Assembly: GCF_036924745.1 (NCBI RefSeq)
Contig: NZ_JAZHSD010000001.1
Location: forward strand, 496,001 to 560,000
Origin: Bradyrhizobium sp. AZCC 1693
Lineage (GTDB): Bacteria; Pseudomonadota; Alphaproteobacteria; Rhizobiales; Xanthobacteraceae
Direction of reading: 5' to 3'
Length of the DNA stretch: 64,000 nt
Shown here: positions 52,624 to 62,065 of the stretch, in pieces
Numbering within the stretch: position 1 is the first letter of the stretch
Layout: the number at the start of each line of letters is the position of its first letter
Position numbers and translations under genes: made by a program
Notes under the pieces: generated by a model
The model's input: only the letters and a program-made list of their open reading frames with translations
Databases searched by the model: none
Told to the model about the DNA's origin: nothing

Positions 52624-55600
52624 GTGGAAGTTCGCCACGTGCTTTCGGACGTATTGAAGCGCAAGCACCTCTATGACTTCTTCAGCCGCTCGGCTTTCGA
52701 GAAGGCTCATGTCTATCAAGCGCAGGGACGCGTCAAGGGACTGGAGGTCAGCGAAGACCTGACACACCTTCGCGCCAGGGTACGGGGAAGCGGATCGAAC
52801 GAATATCGCGTCGATATTCAACTCGAATTCAGCGGCGATCAGCTCGATGACCTTGACGGCGAATGTAGCTGTCCGATGTCTTTCAACTGCAAGCATGCGG
52901 CTGCGACCCTGCTCGAAGCCACCAGCGGGAAGCCGCTGCCGGCTCCTGCGCCGATGGCGGCCGGCCAAGCTGCGGCGGCCCCGATGCCCGTTCTGGGCTA
53001 CGAAGTCACCAACTGGCTCGACAATGTCGGCAACGCGGTGCGCGGCGACGATTATCCCGCCGAGCTGAACCAGCGGCTGCTTTATCGCCTGCACCCCTCC
53101 CGAGAAGGCGTACAGACGCCGGTTCTGGCGATATCGCTGCTCTCGGTGAGGATATTGAAAGGCGGCGATTTCGGCGGCAATCCCGCGCAACCCAGCGTGT
53201 CCGATTTTGCGCCCGAGCGTGCGCCAAAATATTACCGCGACGCCGATATCGATATTCTGACTCAACTCTCGGCCTCGTCCAGAGGAGCTTATTACAGCCC
53301 CCGGCCGCTCCCGGCTAAGCTATTGCAGCGGATCGTCGCGACCGGCCGCGCCTATTGGCTCGATCACACACGACAGCCGTTGCGATGGGGAGACAAGCGT
53401 GAGGGGCGGATCGAGTGGCGCCAGGCCAGCAAACGTGGCGTTGCTCCCTGCCTGCTCGTGCCGGGAACGATTGCGCTCAATGCCGAGCCGCCGGTCTATA
53501 TCGACGAGTCCACCGCGACGATCGGCCCGGTGGAGTTGAGCTTGCCGCCCAGGCTTGCCCGTCAGCTCTTGTCGGCGCCAGAGATTCCGCGCGACCAGGT
53601 CATGGAGGTATCGCGTCGTCTTGGCCAACGTCTGCCGGAACGTCATCACGGCTTGTTGCCGGCGACGCCGGCGCCCGCAGTGCAGATCGACGAGCAACCG
53701 GTCCCGGTATTGCGCCTGCGACTGGGGCAGATGACAAAGAGTTCCTACTACGGTTACCGTGACCCGCAAACAATCAGCGGCCCGGTCGCGGTCGCTCAAC
53801 TTGGCTTCCGCTACGGCCCGATCGAGATCGACACATCGGAACGGGCGAGCCGGGTGGAGGCATTTCACGCCGGACAGGTCTATGCGATCAAGCGCCGCCA
53901 GCCGAAGGAGAAGGAGGCGCGCAAACGCCTGACCGAACTGGGTTTCGTTGACGCGAGGTCGAAGTTTTCCTTTCTCGATTCCCGCCATGCCCGCGACCTG
54001 ACGCTCGGCGAGCCGTACGATTGGCTCGACTTTCTCAACCTGGACGCGGCCGAACTGCGGGCGCAGGGTTTCGAGATCCTGATCGACGACGACTTTCCCC
54101 ACCGGCTGGCGGCATCGGGCGACTTCGACGCGGAGTTCGAATCCAGCGGCATCGACTGGTTCGAACTGGCCCTCGGAATCGAAATTGACGGTGAGCGGCA
54201 CGATCTTGCGCCGATGCTGGCCGCGCTGGTCTCGAAGCCGGACTTCACTCCCGATCTGATCAAAGAGCTTGCCGAAAACAGCGACTATTTCTATCTGCCG
54301 CTTGCCGACGGTCGCCATGTTTCATTGGCCGCCGATCGCTTCCTTCCGCTGGTGCTGGCGCTGCATGGCCTGAACCTGAGCGGGATTTCCCCGGATGGTT
54401 CGGGAAAGCTGAAGCTGTCACGTGCGGACGTCGTCCCGCTCCTGGGGGTTGAGAACGACAAATTCGCTTTCCGCGGCGCCGACAATCTTCGCCGTCTCGC
54501 CGGTCTGCTTCAAGCTCACGGCTTGAATGACCAGCGCCTGCCGGAGAGTTTTCGCGCCGAACTTCGGCCCTACCAGGCGCAAGGCGTGGCCTGGCTCGAC
54601 CTGCTCCGCGAAAGCGATCTGGGCGGCGTGCTGGCCGACGACATGGGGCTCGGCAAGACCGTGCAGATCCTGGCCTTCCTTGCCCTGGAAAAGGCGCGGG
54701 AGCACATCGCACAGCCGGTGCTGATCGTCGCGCCGACCAGCCTGATGACCAACTGGTTCAACGAAGCGCAGAAATTCACGCCGGACCTGAAAGTGCTGGT
54801 GCTGCACGGTCCCGATCGCAAGCACAGCTTTGCGGCGATTCCCGAGCATGACGTCGTGCTGACCACTTATCCTTTGATCGCGCGCGACCGGGAGGTGCTG
54901 TTGTCGCGTGATTGGCATATGGCGGTGCTGGATGAAGCGCAAACGATCAAGAATCCCGACGCTGCGACCACCCGCTGGCTGCGCGACATCAAGGCGCGAC
55001 ACCGCTTCTGCCTGACGGGGACGCCGATGGAAAATCATCTTGGCGAACTCTGGTCGATCATGAGTTTCGCAAACCCCGGTTATCTCGGCGACAAGGCCGG
55101 TTTTACCCGTCAGTGGCGGACCCCGATCGAGAAGCGCGCCGACAAGGTCCGCGCCGCCGCGCTCGCCCGGCGGGTCAGGCCGTTTCTGCTGCGCCGGACC
55201 AAGGCGGAGGTGGCGGCGGAACTGCCTGCCAAGACCGAAATCGTCGAGCGGATCGTCCTGGAGGGTGGCCAGCGCGATCTCTATGACGCGATCCGCCTGT
55301 CGATGTCGGACAAGGTTCGCAAGGCGATCCAGCAGCGCGGCCTGGCCAAGAGCCACATCGTCGTGCTCGAAGCGTTGCTGCGAATGCGGCAGGTCTGCTG
55401 CGATCCTGCCCTACTGAAGCTCGACGGCGGTGTCGAGCGGCCGTCGGCCAAGCTCGACCGCCTGATGGAAATGGTGCTGGAGTTGCTGAGCGAGGGACGG
55501 AAGATCATCGTCTTCTCGCAATTCACCTCCATGCTCGACCTGGTTCGAAAGCGCCTGGACGCGGAAAGTGTTCGCTATGGCGTGTTGACTGGTGAAACCA

Positions 55601-55950
55601 AGGACCGCAAGCGCGAGATCGACGGTTTTCAGAACGGTACGAACGACGTTTTCCTGGTCAGCCTGAAGGCCGGCGGCGTCGGCCTGAACCTGACGGCTGC
55701 CGATACCGTGATCATCTTCGATCCCTGGTGGAATCCCGCCGTCGAGGAGCAGGCGATCGATCGTGCCCACCGCATCGGGCAGGACAAGGCGGTTTTCGTC
55801 TACCGGCTGGTGGCCGCCGGCACGGTCGAAGAGAAAATGGAAGAGCTCAAGGAACGCAAGCGCGCCCTGGCCGACAGCCTGTTCGACCGCGACGGACGGA
55901 TCGCTTCAGCCCTTACGGAAGAGGATGTGCGAGCGTTGTTTGAGGACTGA
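52624..55950 (+). CDS. SWIM zinc finger SNF2-family helicase (1)
   Basis: A 1108-aa SWI2/SNF2 ATPase. A SWIM zinc-binding motif lies at residues 81-91 (CSC-x5-CKH), followed by a roughly 550-residue region. The ATPase core has Walker A LADDMGLGKTVQIL (about residue 672), motif II DEAQ in AVLDEAQTIKNPDA (about 770), motif III LTGTPMENHLGELW and the C-terminal helicase lobe with VGLNLTAADTVIIFDPWWNP and AIDRAHRIGQDKAVFVYRLV. It would translocate on double-stranded DNA or remodel nucleoprotein. The start is GTG 52624, as no ATG is available before the SWIM motif. It lies 55 bp after guaA, inside the proposed island. Confidence 0.92.
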   Translation: MEVRHVLSDVLKRKHLYDFFSRSAFEKAHVYQAQGRVKGLEVSEDLTHLRARVRGSGSNEYRVDIQLEFSGDQLDDLDGECSCPMSFNCKHAAATLLEATSGKPLPAPAPMAAGQAAAAPMPVLGYEVTNWLDNVGNAVRGDDYPAELNQRLLYRLHPSREGVQTPVLAISLLSVRILKGGDFGGNPAQPSVSDFAPERAPKYYRDADIDILTQLSASSRGAYYSPRPLPAKLLQRIVATGRAYWLDHTRQPLRWGDKREGRIEWRQASKRGVAPCLLVPGTIALNAEPPVYIDESTATIGPVELSLPPRLARQLLSAPEIPRDQVMEVSRRLGQRLPERHHGLLPATPAPAVQIDEQPVPVLRLRLGQMTKSSYYGYRDPQTISGPVAVAQLGFRYGPIEIDTSERASRVEAFHAGQVYAIKRRQPKEKEARKRLTELGFVDARSKFSFLDSRHARDLTLGEPYDWLDFLNLDAAELRAQGFEILIDDDFPHRLAASGDFDAEFESSGIDWFELALGIEIDGERHDLAPMLAALVSKPDFTPDLIKELAENSDYFYLPLADGRHVSLAADRFLPLVLALHGLNLSGISPDGSGKLKLSRADVVPLLGVENDKFAFRGADNLRRLAGLLQAHGLNDQRLPESFRAELRPYQAQGVAWLDLLRESDLGGVLADDMGLGKTVQILAFLALEKAREHIAQPVLIVAPTSLMTNWFNEAQKFTPDLKVLVLHGPDRKHSFAAIPEHDVVLTTYPLIARDREVLLSRDWHMAVLDEAQTIKNPDAATTRWLRDIKARHRFCLTGTPMENHLGELWSIMSFANPGYLGDKAGFTRQWRTPIEKRADKVRAAALARRVRPFLLRRTKAEVAAELPAKTEIVERIVLEGGQRDLYDAIRLSMSDKVRKAIQQRGLAKSHIVVLEALLRMRQVCCDPALLKLDGGVERPSAKLDRLMEMVLELLSEGRKIIVFSQFTSMLDLVRKRLDAESVRYGVLTGETKDRKREIDGFQNGTNDVFLVSLKAGGVGLNLTAADTVIIFDPWWNPAVEEQAIDRAHRIGQDKAVFVYRLVAAGTVEEKMEELKERKRALADSLFDRDGRIASALTEEDVRALFED

Positions 55951-55992
55951 GCACGCGAGCGGATGTCGTTCGGGTTCAAAAGTCACGCAGGT

Positions 55993-56066
55993 CCCGTAGG
56001 GCGGAATGGCGTAGCGTATTCCGCCAATCTGGTATGGTGGATGAAATACGCCGCGCTATTGCGCCC
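55993..56066. repeat. Palindromic repeat (CCCGTAGGGCGGAAT type)
   Basis: The left arm CCCGTAGGGCGGAATGGCGT, followed by GCGTATTCCGCC, faces a degenerate right arm GATGAAATACGCCGCGCTATTGCGCCCT. It is intergenic between the two SNF2 genes. Confidence 0.65.
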
Positions 56067-56111
56067 TGCGCGCTGGTGTGCGTGTGTTCTGCCTCTACCG
56101 ACGGCATCAGC

Positions 56112-56139
56112 CGCCGGGGACGATCGAGCGGGAATGACG
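56112..56139 (+). other. guaA 3'-end-like site (candidate att, middle copy)
   Basis: CGCCGGGGACGATCGAGCGG followed by GAATGACG. It matches the guaA end (52541-52566), and its GAGCGGGAATGA is one base from GAGTGGGAATGA, the direct repeat I recall for guaA-integrated islands. It differs from the copy at 61462-61488 by two substitutions and one base of length. It lies between the two SNF2 genes. Confidence 0.5.
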
Positions 56140-56234
56140 TAATCCGGGTTCCGTGGCTTCGTGGCCCGCATGGCAGCAAGGCGTACGGGCACGGACGCTC
56201 GATTGATGAAACTTTCTGTACGGAATGTACCTTG

Positions 56235-58739
56235 ATGAAATCCCCGCGCCGAAAACCAAATCTCGTTGCCAAGCCGACCAAGGAACCCAAGCTTTCCCGC
56301 ACCCATGCTCCGGCCGATCTGTCGCCGGTGGACTGGCAACGCGGCCTGCGCCGTCAGTTCGGCCGCGAGCAGGCCTTCGGGCTCGAGAACCTGACCGACG
56401 AACCGTTTTTCTCGGAATTTCGAGTCAGTAATCCCGCGTCGAAGTCCAGCTATCGGGTCGCGATTCGCGGCTTGGGGCCGGGCGGCAATTTCTGTTCTTG
56501 CCCCGATTATGCCACCAGCGAGTTGGGCACCTGCAAGCATCTCGAATTCACGCTTGCGAAGCTGGAGAAAAAGCGCGGCGCAAGGGCGGCGTTCACGCGC
56601 GGCTACCAGCCTGCTTTTTCTGAACTGTATTTGCGTAATGAAGGCAAACGCCGCGTGCATTTTCGCGCCGGAACGGATTGCCCGCCGGAGGTAAGCGAGG
56701 CCGCAGCGGGTCTGTTCGATGCCGAGCACGACGGAACGCTGCCGGAGGGGCGTTTCGGCGAGTTGGAACGCTTCATGACAATGGCGTCGAAGTGCGGTCA
56801 TGAGTTGCGCGCTTATGACGACGCGCTCGATTTCGTCGCAGGAAGACGGGATGCGGATCGGCGGGCCTCGAAGCTGGAGCAGCTGTTCCCGCGCGGCGCA
56901 GCCGATCCAAAGCTGCGGGCGCTTCTGAAGGTCCCGCTCTATCCCTATCAGGCCGAGGGCGCGCTGTTCGCCGTGCGAGCAGGCCGGGCACTGATCGGCG
57001 ATGATATGGGGCTAGGCAAGACGATACAGGCCATTGCCGCGACGGAAATACTGGCACGGCATTTTGGCGTCTCGAAAGTTCTGGTGATCTGCCCGACCTC
57101 GCTCAAATATCAGTGGCAAAGCGAGATTGCGCGCTTCTCGGGACGGAAGAGCAAAAATGCGGCGCGCGTCATCAGCGGCGCCCGGGCGCAGCGGCTGAAG
57201 GACTACGCCCTGGACGACTTCTGCAAGATCACCAACTACGAGAAGCTCAAGCCCGATCTCGATCTGATCGCCGATTGGGCGCCGGAGCTGGTCATCGTCG
57301 ATGAAGCGCAACGGGTGAAAAACTGGAACACCATCGCAGCACGCGCCTTGAAACGCATCGATAGCTCTTACGCAATCGTACTGACCGGGACGCCCCTGGA
57401 AAACAAGCTGGAAGAACTGATCTCCATCGTCCAGTTTGTCGATCAGCATCGGCTGGGGCCGACCTGGAAGCTGCTGCATGAGCATCAGGTCAAGGACGAA
57501 GCCGGCCGCGTCACCGGCTATACCGGACTGGAAAAGATCGGCCAGACGCTGGCGCCGGTCATGATCCGCCGCCGCAAATCCGAGGTGCTGCGGCAACTGC
57601 CCGCCCGGACCGACCAGAACCTGCTGGTGCCGATGACCGAAATGCAAATGGAGTACCATCAAGGAAACGCCGACGAGGTGGCGAAAATCGTCCGGCGCTG
57701 GCGCAAGACCAGGTTTCTGTCTGACATGGATCAGCGGCGGCTGATGATTGCCCTGCAGAACATGCGGATGTCGTGCAACAGCACCTATCTGCTGAACCAG
57801 GAAACCGACCATGGCGTCAAGGCCGACGAACTGGCGGCGCTGCTCGACGAATTGTTCGCCGATCCCGAGGCCAAGGCGGTGGTGTTTTCGCAGTGGACGC
57901 GGACCCATGACATCGTCATCCGCCGTCTCGAAGCGCATGGACACGGCTATGTCAGCTTCCATGGTGGCGTGCCGTCGGACAAGCGGCCGGCACTGATCGA
58001 GCGGTTTCGCGACGACCCCGCTTGCCGCGTGTTCCTGTCCACCGATGCCGGCAGTACGGGGCTCAATCTGCAGCACGCTTCGACCCTGGTGAACATGGAC
58101 TTGCCGTGGAATCCGGCAATCCTCGAACAGCGCATCGCACGCATCCATCGCATGGGTCAGACGCGGCCGGTGCAGGTCATCAATTTCGTGGCCAAGGGCA
58201 CCATCGAGGAGGGCATGCTTTCGGTGCTTGCGTTCAAGCGCTCGTTGTCGGCGGGAATTCTCGACGGCGGCAGCGGCGAGATTTCGCTCGGCGGTTCGCG
58301 TCTCAACCGCTTCATGAAGGACGTGGAAAACGTCACCGGAAGCATGGGCGAGGGCGAAGCGGTGACGCCGGCCGAGGAAGCGGGGAGCATCATCGCTGCT
58401 GCTGATGAGGATGCAGGCCCGGCGAAAGACATAAAGGCTGACGGGAACATTCGCGCTGGCGAGACGGCGCGGACTGACGGGGCTGGGGCGCCGCCTCGAG
58501 ATACGGCTCCCGATCCGTGGCAAGCCCTGCTGCAGGTCGGCGCGCAGTTCGTTGCCGCACTGGCGGCTGCCAACGATCCCACGGCTGATCCCAGGGCGGC
58601 GGCGCATCCCTGGATCGAGCGCGATCCGGCAACCGGCGCGCAAAGCCTCAAGATGCCGCTGCCGCCACCGGAAACCGCGCGACAACTTGCCAATGCACTT
58701 TCTGCACTCGCGGACGGCCTGCGCGGCAAGATTGCGTGA
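56235..58739 (+). CDS. SWIM zinc finger SNF2-family helicase (2)
   Basis: An 834-aa SNF2 ATPase, not a simple duplicate of its neighbour. An N-terminal SWIM motif (FCSCPDYATSELGTCKHLEF, residues 86-105, CxC-x10-CxH) is followed after about 150 residues by the helicase core. Walker A is in IGDDMGLGKTIQAIAATEIL (about 255) and motif II in IVDEAQRVKNWN (about 355). LTGTPLENKLEELISIVQF follows, then the second lobe with STDAGSTGLNLQHASTLVNM and RIARIHRMGQTRPVQVINFV. The last 130 residues are an Ala/Asp-rich linker and a short helical end. ATG 56235 was chosen; the frame is open upstream through repeat sequence. Confidence 0.9.
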   Translation: MKSPRRKPNLVAKPTKEPKLSRTHAPADLSPVDWQRGLRRQFGREQAFGLENLTDEPFFSEFRVSNPASKSSYRVAIRGLGPGGNFCSCPDYATSELGTCKHLEFTLAKLEKKRGARAAFTRGYQPAFSELYLRNEGKRRVHFRAGTDCPPEVSEAAAGLFDAEHDGTLPEGRFGELERFMTMASKCGHELRAYDDALDFVAGRRDADRRASKLEQLFPRGAADPKLRALLKVPLYPYQAEGALFAVRAGRALIGDDMGLGKTIQAIAATEILARHFGVSKVLVICPTSLKYQWQSEIARFSGRKSKNAARVISGARAQRLKDYALDDFCKITNYEKLKPDLDLIADWAPELVIVDEAQRVKNWNTIAARALKRIDSSYAIVLTGTPLENKLEELISIVQFVDQHRLGPTWKLLHEHQVKDEAGRVTGYTGLEKIGQTLAPVMIRRRKSEVLRQLPARTDQNLLVPMTEMQMEYHQGNADEVAKIVRRWRKTRFLSDMDQRRLMIALQNMRMSCNSTYLLNQETDHGVKADELAALLDELFADPEAKAVVFSQWTRTHDIVIRRLEAHGHGYVSFHGGVPSDKRPALIERFRDDPACRVFLSTDAGSTGLNLQHASTLVNMDLPWNPAILEQRIARIHRMGQTRPVQVINFVAKGTIEEGMLSVLAFKRSLSAGILDGGSGEISLGGSRLNRFMKDVENVTGSMGEGEAVTPAEEAGSIIAAADEDAGPAKDIKADGNIRAGETARTDGAGAPPRDTAPDPWQALLQVGAQFVAALAAANDPTADPRAAAHPWIERDPATGAQSLKMPLPPPETARQLANALSALADGLRGKIA

Positions 58740-58776
58740 CGATGCGTTGTTTCGGGAACGCTTTAGGCGGAGATCC

Positions 58777-59181
58777 ATGATGTTCCATGATCCTAAATGG
58801 TCTCCATCTGAAAAGAAGATCGCACGTAGGGCCCTCGACACAGCGCTGGAATCGGCGCTCGCCAAGGTAATGGCCGACTTCAAGCGAAAGGCTGACGCCG
58901 CAACGACGCCTTCAGAGATGTGGGAGATCGAAGACTATCTGCGTCAGCAACGGCGAGAGATCGATGAGACATTCGATTATCGGTACTCGCAACTTCCTCT
59001 TGTCTTTGCCCGTCTCATTCGAGAGGGGCATCTGGATGAAAGTCTCCTTTCCGGTCTGTCGGAAGAGAAGTACGAGATCATTCGCTCGTTCCTTGCTTTC
59101 GCTGCGAAAGGGTGGCGTCGGGCGGCCGTGCTCCAGGTCTGGCTCTGCGCCATGGGCGCGCAGGCAGCGGCGCGACCGTGA
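58777..59181 (+). CDS. Conserved hypothetical helical protein
   Basis: A 134-aa protein predicted mostly alpha-helical and charged (KKIARRALDTALESALAKVM, then MWEIEDYLRQQRREIDETFD), with coiled-coil potential near residues 10-70. The C-terminal 25 residues are more Ala/Arg-rich. GGCGGAGA precedes the paired ATGATG start at 58777/58780. It is 37 bp after the second SNF2 gene in the same direction and could be part of that operon. I do not recognise a family with a known function; a helper of the helicase is a guess. Confidence 0.7.
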   Translation: MMFHDPKWSPSEKKIARRALDTALESALAKVMADFKRKADAATTPSEMWEIEDYLRQQRREIDETFDYRYSQLPLVFARLIREGHLDESLLSGLSEEKYEIIRSFLAFAAKGWRRAAVLQVWLCAMGAQAAARP

Positions 59182-59787
59182 AGCGCAGCGCCGACAAGCT
59201 GAAGGGGCGTTAGGATTACGGGTCCAGCGCACAAAAATTGTAACGGTGGCTCAAGGGCGGCGCGCCACAAACTGGCATGACAGGCAAATCAATTCTGATT
59301 TTCCGAAATCGTGTCAAGCCCGGGAATCAAAAATATTCTGCTTTCGTTCTCACCCAAATCAGCCGCATAACTCCGCTTGTCTCACGGCGGATGAGGGGCG
59401 CTCGCGATCGTCACGAACGCGCTGTGAGATGCGATGGACGCTGACGGCGCGATAGACGTTGCGCGCCGGAAGCGTACGGCGAAGTCGTGTGGTTCGGGCG
59501 CCGCGGTGCTGGCGTTAAGTTGCGCAGAAATATCTGCGCGACGACGGAGGCAAAAGAGCCGTTCTCCGGGAAGAGCACGAAGTAAACCGTAAAGCCATTG
59601 CGCAGGGAAGGCCGGAATGCTCCCGCTGCCCTGTATGCTCGTGTGCAGTTTTGTTTGCGCAAATCGCACGCGAGACCGCGGGTGCAGCAAGCACCCGGTC
59701 TTCCCTGCGCCCTCTGATTACTGAGAGGGCAACGAAGATGCAAACCTCGGGCGCATCGCGCCGCGAGAAAGCGATGCTGTATCCACC
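59182..59787. repeat. Long Bradyrhizobium-type dispersed intergenic sequence
   Basis: No gene is supported in this stretch. From about 59270 on it reads as a conserved intergenic sequence that I recognise from many Bradyrhizobium genomes. Landmarks are GCATGACAGGCAAATCAATT, GTCAAGCCCGGGAATC, AAAAATATTCTGCTTTCG, GGATGAGGGGCGCTCGCGAT, AAAGCCATTGCGCAGGGAAG, CACGCGAGACCGCGGGTGC and CTTCCCTGCGCCCTCTGATT. Minus-strand open frames here are often annotated as small proteins but are likely spurious. It runs directly into a family B palindrome at 59788. Confidence 0.6.
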
Positions 59788-59866
59788 CGTCATTGCGAGC
59801 GAAGCGAAGCAATCCATGCTGCGGCATAAAGAAAGAATGGATTGCTTCGCTTCGCTCGCAATGACG
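59788..59866. repeat. Palindromic repeat, family B, copy 2
   Basis: CGTCATTGCGAGCGAAGCG and CGCTTCGCTCGCAATGACG with AAGCAATCCA/TGGATTGCTT inner arms; the same architecture as 50121-50199. The 167 bp from here to the amidase start hold no recognisable feature. Confidence 0.88.
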
Positions 59867-60033
59867 TGGAGAGAGCGGAGGCAACCAGGCAGCTACGCCG
59901 CGGGCTGCGCAACGTTCGGTCCCGATCATGGTTGCAGATCTGCCATTCTGGTCGAGGGGCTGCGGCCCACTGTCTGCCGTGGCATGCTCGACACAATGTT
60001 CGAAGGCTTCACCACATTTTCGGATCGGGCGGC

Positions 60034-61452
60034 ATGTCTGACGAGTTGAACTGGCTTTCCGCCCGCGAGATGGCGCGGCGCTTTGCCAAGGGCGATCTGT
60101 CGCCGGTCGATGTGCTGGAAGCTACGCTAGCGCGACTGCAGGCGGTCAATCCGGTTCTCAATGCCATCTGCCTCTTGGATGAACCGCTAGCGCAGCGCCT
60201 GGCCGCAGAGTCGGCGGAACGCTGGCGCAGCAGTACACCGCTCGGACCGCTCGACGGCGTGCCTGTCGCCATCAAGGACACGGCCCATGTCGCCGGCTGG
60301 CCGATGCGCTTCGGCTCGCACGCGACGCTAGCTGTGCCCAGCACGGAGGATACGCCCGGTGTCGCCCGCCTGCGTGAGGCCGGCGCGGTGTTCTTTTGCA
60401 AGACATCGACTCCCGAATTCGGATGGAAGGGCATCACGCACGGCCCGCTGACCGGCATTACACGCAATCCCTGGGATGTTTCCCGCACGCCCGGCGGCTC
60501 CAGCGGCGGTTCGGCCGCCTTGGTGGCGGCAGGCGTCGTGCCCCTGGCCACCGGCGGCGATGGCGGCGGCTCCATCCGGATTCCGGCGGCGTTCAGCGGC
60601 GTGTTCGGATTGAAGCCGAGCTACGGCGTGGTGCCGAATTTCTTGGGCCCAATGGGCACGCTCGCGGTCTATGGCGGCCTGTCGCGCGATGTCGCTGACA
60701 GCGCCTTGATGTTGAACGTGCTGACGCGGCCGGACGCACGTGATTCCTTCGCCATTCCCTATCGCGGCATCGATTATCTCGACGGCCTCGACGGCGGGGT
60801 GGCGGGCATGTGCATCGCATGGTCGCCCGATCTCGGCTTCCCGGTTGCCGACCCCGCCGTCGTGGCCGGCATGCAGCCGGCTATCGACGCGCTGGTGAAG
60901 GCGGGCGCCGACGTGCAGAGCGTTGCTCTCGATCTTTCCGGTGCGCAGCCCGCGCTGGAGGTGATCTGGGGCGCATCGCATGCCGCGGTGGTGCGTGATT
61001 TCGACGGCGCGCAATTGGCGGCGCTCGATCCGGGCCTGCTGCGGCTGGTCATATCAGCCCAAAATATTTCCGCGAGCGAATTGCAGGCCGCCTATGCCGA
61101 GATGCGCACGCTGAGCCAGAAGATGCAGTTGTTTCATCAGGATTATGATCTGCTGCTGACGCCGACCGTTCCCATCACCGCCTTCGCCGCCGGCGTCGAC
61201 ACGCCCGACACCACGCGCTTCCCGCAATGGTTCGATTGGACGCCGTTGACATGGCCGTTCAACCTCACCCGCCAGCCTGCGGCCTCGGTGCCTTGCGGAT
61301 TTGTCGAGGGGCTGCCGATCGGGTTGCAAATCGTGGGGCCGATGTTCAGCGAGCAGAACATTTTTCGGGCGAGCCGCTGCGTCGAGCAGGCCTGCGCCAC
61401 CGGTGCGCGGCCGGGCCTTGGAGCAGGCGGCCATGCCCGCGACATGACGTGA
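60034..61452 (+). CDS. Amidase (amidase signature family)
   Basis: A 472-aa serine hydrolase with the Ser-cisSer-Lys triad: Lys in GVPVAIKDTAHVAG (about residue 79), and the two Ser in RTPGGSSGGSAALVAAG (about 154-170), followed by GGDGGGSIRIPAAFSGVFGL. It would hydrolyse an amide or an aryl/acyl-amino substrate; specificity is not readable. ATG 60034 is chosen because the family begins SDELNWLSAREMARRFAKGD; the frame is open upstream through a repeat. The final two codons and stop (ATGACGTGA) fall inside the guaA-like site at 61446-61488. Confidence 0.92.
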   Translation: MSDELNWLSAREMARRFAKGDLSPVDVLEATLARLQAVNPVLNAICLLDEPLAQRLAAESAERWRSSTPLGPLDGVPVAIKDTAHVAGWPMRFGSHATLAVPSTEDTPGVARLREAGAVFFCKTSTPEFGWKGITHGPLTGITRNPWDVSRTPGGSSGGSAALVAAGVVPLATGGDGGGSIRIPAAFSGVFGLKPSYGVVPNFLGPMGTLAVYGGLSRDVADSALMLNVLTRPDARDSFAIPYRGIDYLDGLDGGVAGMCIAWSPDLGFPVADPAVVAGMQPAIDALVKAGADVQSVALDLSGAQPALEVIWGASHAAVVRDFDGAQLAALDPGLLRLVISAQNISASELQAAYAEMRTLSQKMQLFHQDYDLLLTPTVPITAFAAGVDTPDTTRFPQWFDWTPLTWPFNLTRQPAASVPCGFVEGLPIGLQIVGPMFSEQNIFRASRCVEQACATGARPGLGAGGHARDMT

Positions 61453-61488
61453 CAAGCAAGTCGCCGGGGACGATTGAGTGGAATGACG
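61446..61488 (+). other. guaA 3'-end-like site (candidate att, distal copy)
   Basis: Aligning 61446-61483 with the guaA terminus at 52527-52564 gives 31 identical bases of 38. Five of the seven differences are at third codon positions, and the site would read DVTSKSPGTIEW like the end of GuaA. This pattern suggests a diverged copy of a guaA 3' end, as expected of an attachment-site duplication. Confidence 0.65.
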
Positions 61489-62065
61489 AAAGTGGTGAGG
61501 TTTTGCGATGTCTGATGCAGTGCTGAAGCGAACGACCGAAATCTTTACGACGCGATTGCAGGTGCTTGCCGGCCTGCTTGACGCCGCCGAGACGCAATGG
61601 CGGGAGAAGGCGGGCGATCCCGAGACATTTCTGGCTGCCCGGCTGGCCGATGATATGTTTCCGTTCCCGCATCAGATTGCCTTCGCCTGCAACCAGCCCA
61701 ATCGGTTCGCTGCCTGGTGCATCGATGCGGCGGCGCCCGAGACCGACCCGGCGACGCTGGATTTTGCCGGCTTGAAACGGCATGTGTGGGATACGGTCGC
61801 CTATCTCGCGGAACGGACTGCAACCGCCGATGACCGCGTGCTCGATCGCGAAAAGCGGATCGATTTGTCCGGCGGCAGGTTCATTTCATTGACCGGCCCT
61901 CTCTATGTCGACGAGTGGCTGCTGCCGAACTTCTACTTCCATCTCGTCACCGGCTACGACATTCTCAGGCATGAGGGCAGAGCCGGCTCCGGAAATCTGC
62001 ACAGTGCGATAAGTGGAGTTTCTGCCTGACGGCGGGCAAGATTGTCCCGCGAATCAGGAGAGACG

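Noticed and set aside
59382..59690. Possible small minus-strand proteins in the gap before the amidase gene.
   Set aside because: They lie in a dispersed intergenic sequence that I recognise from many Bradyrhizobium loci; composition and position suggest spurious frames.
52569..61500. An integrase or excisionase for the proposed guaA island.
   Set aside because: No tyrosine or serine recombinase gene is present between guaA and 61508. The only recombinases here are the IS3 proteins, which do not act at guaA.
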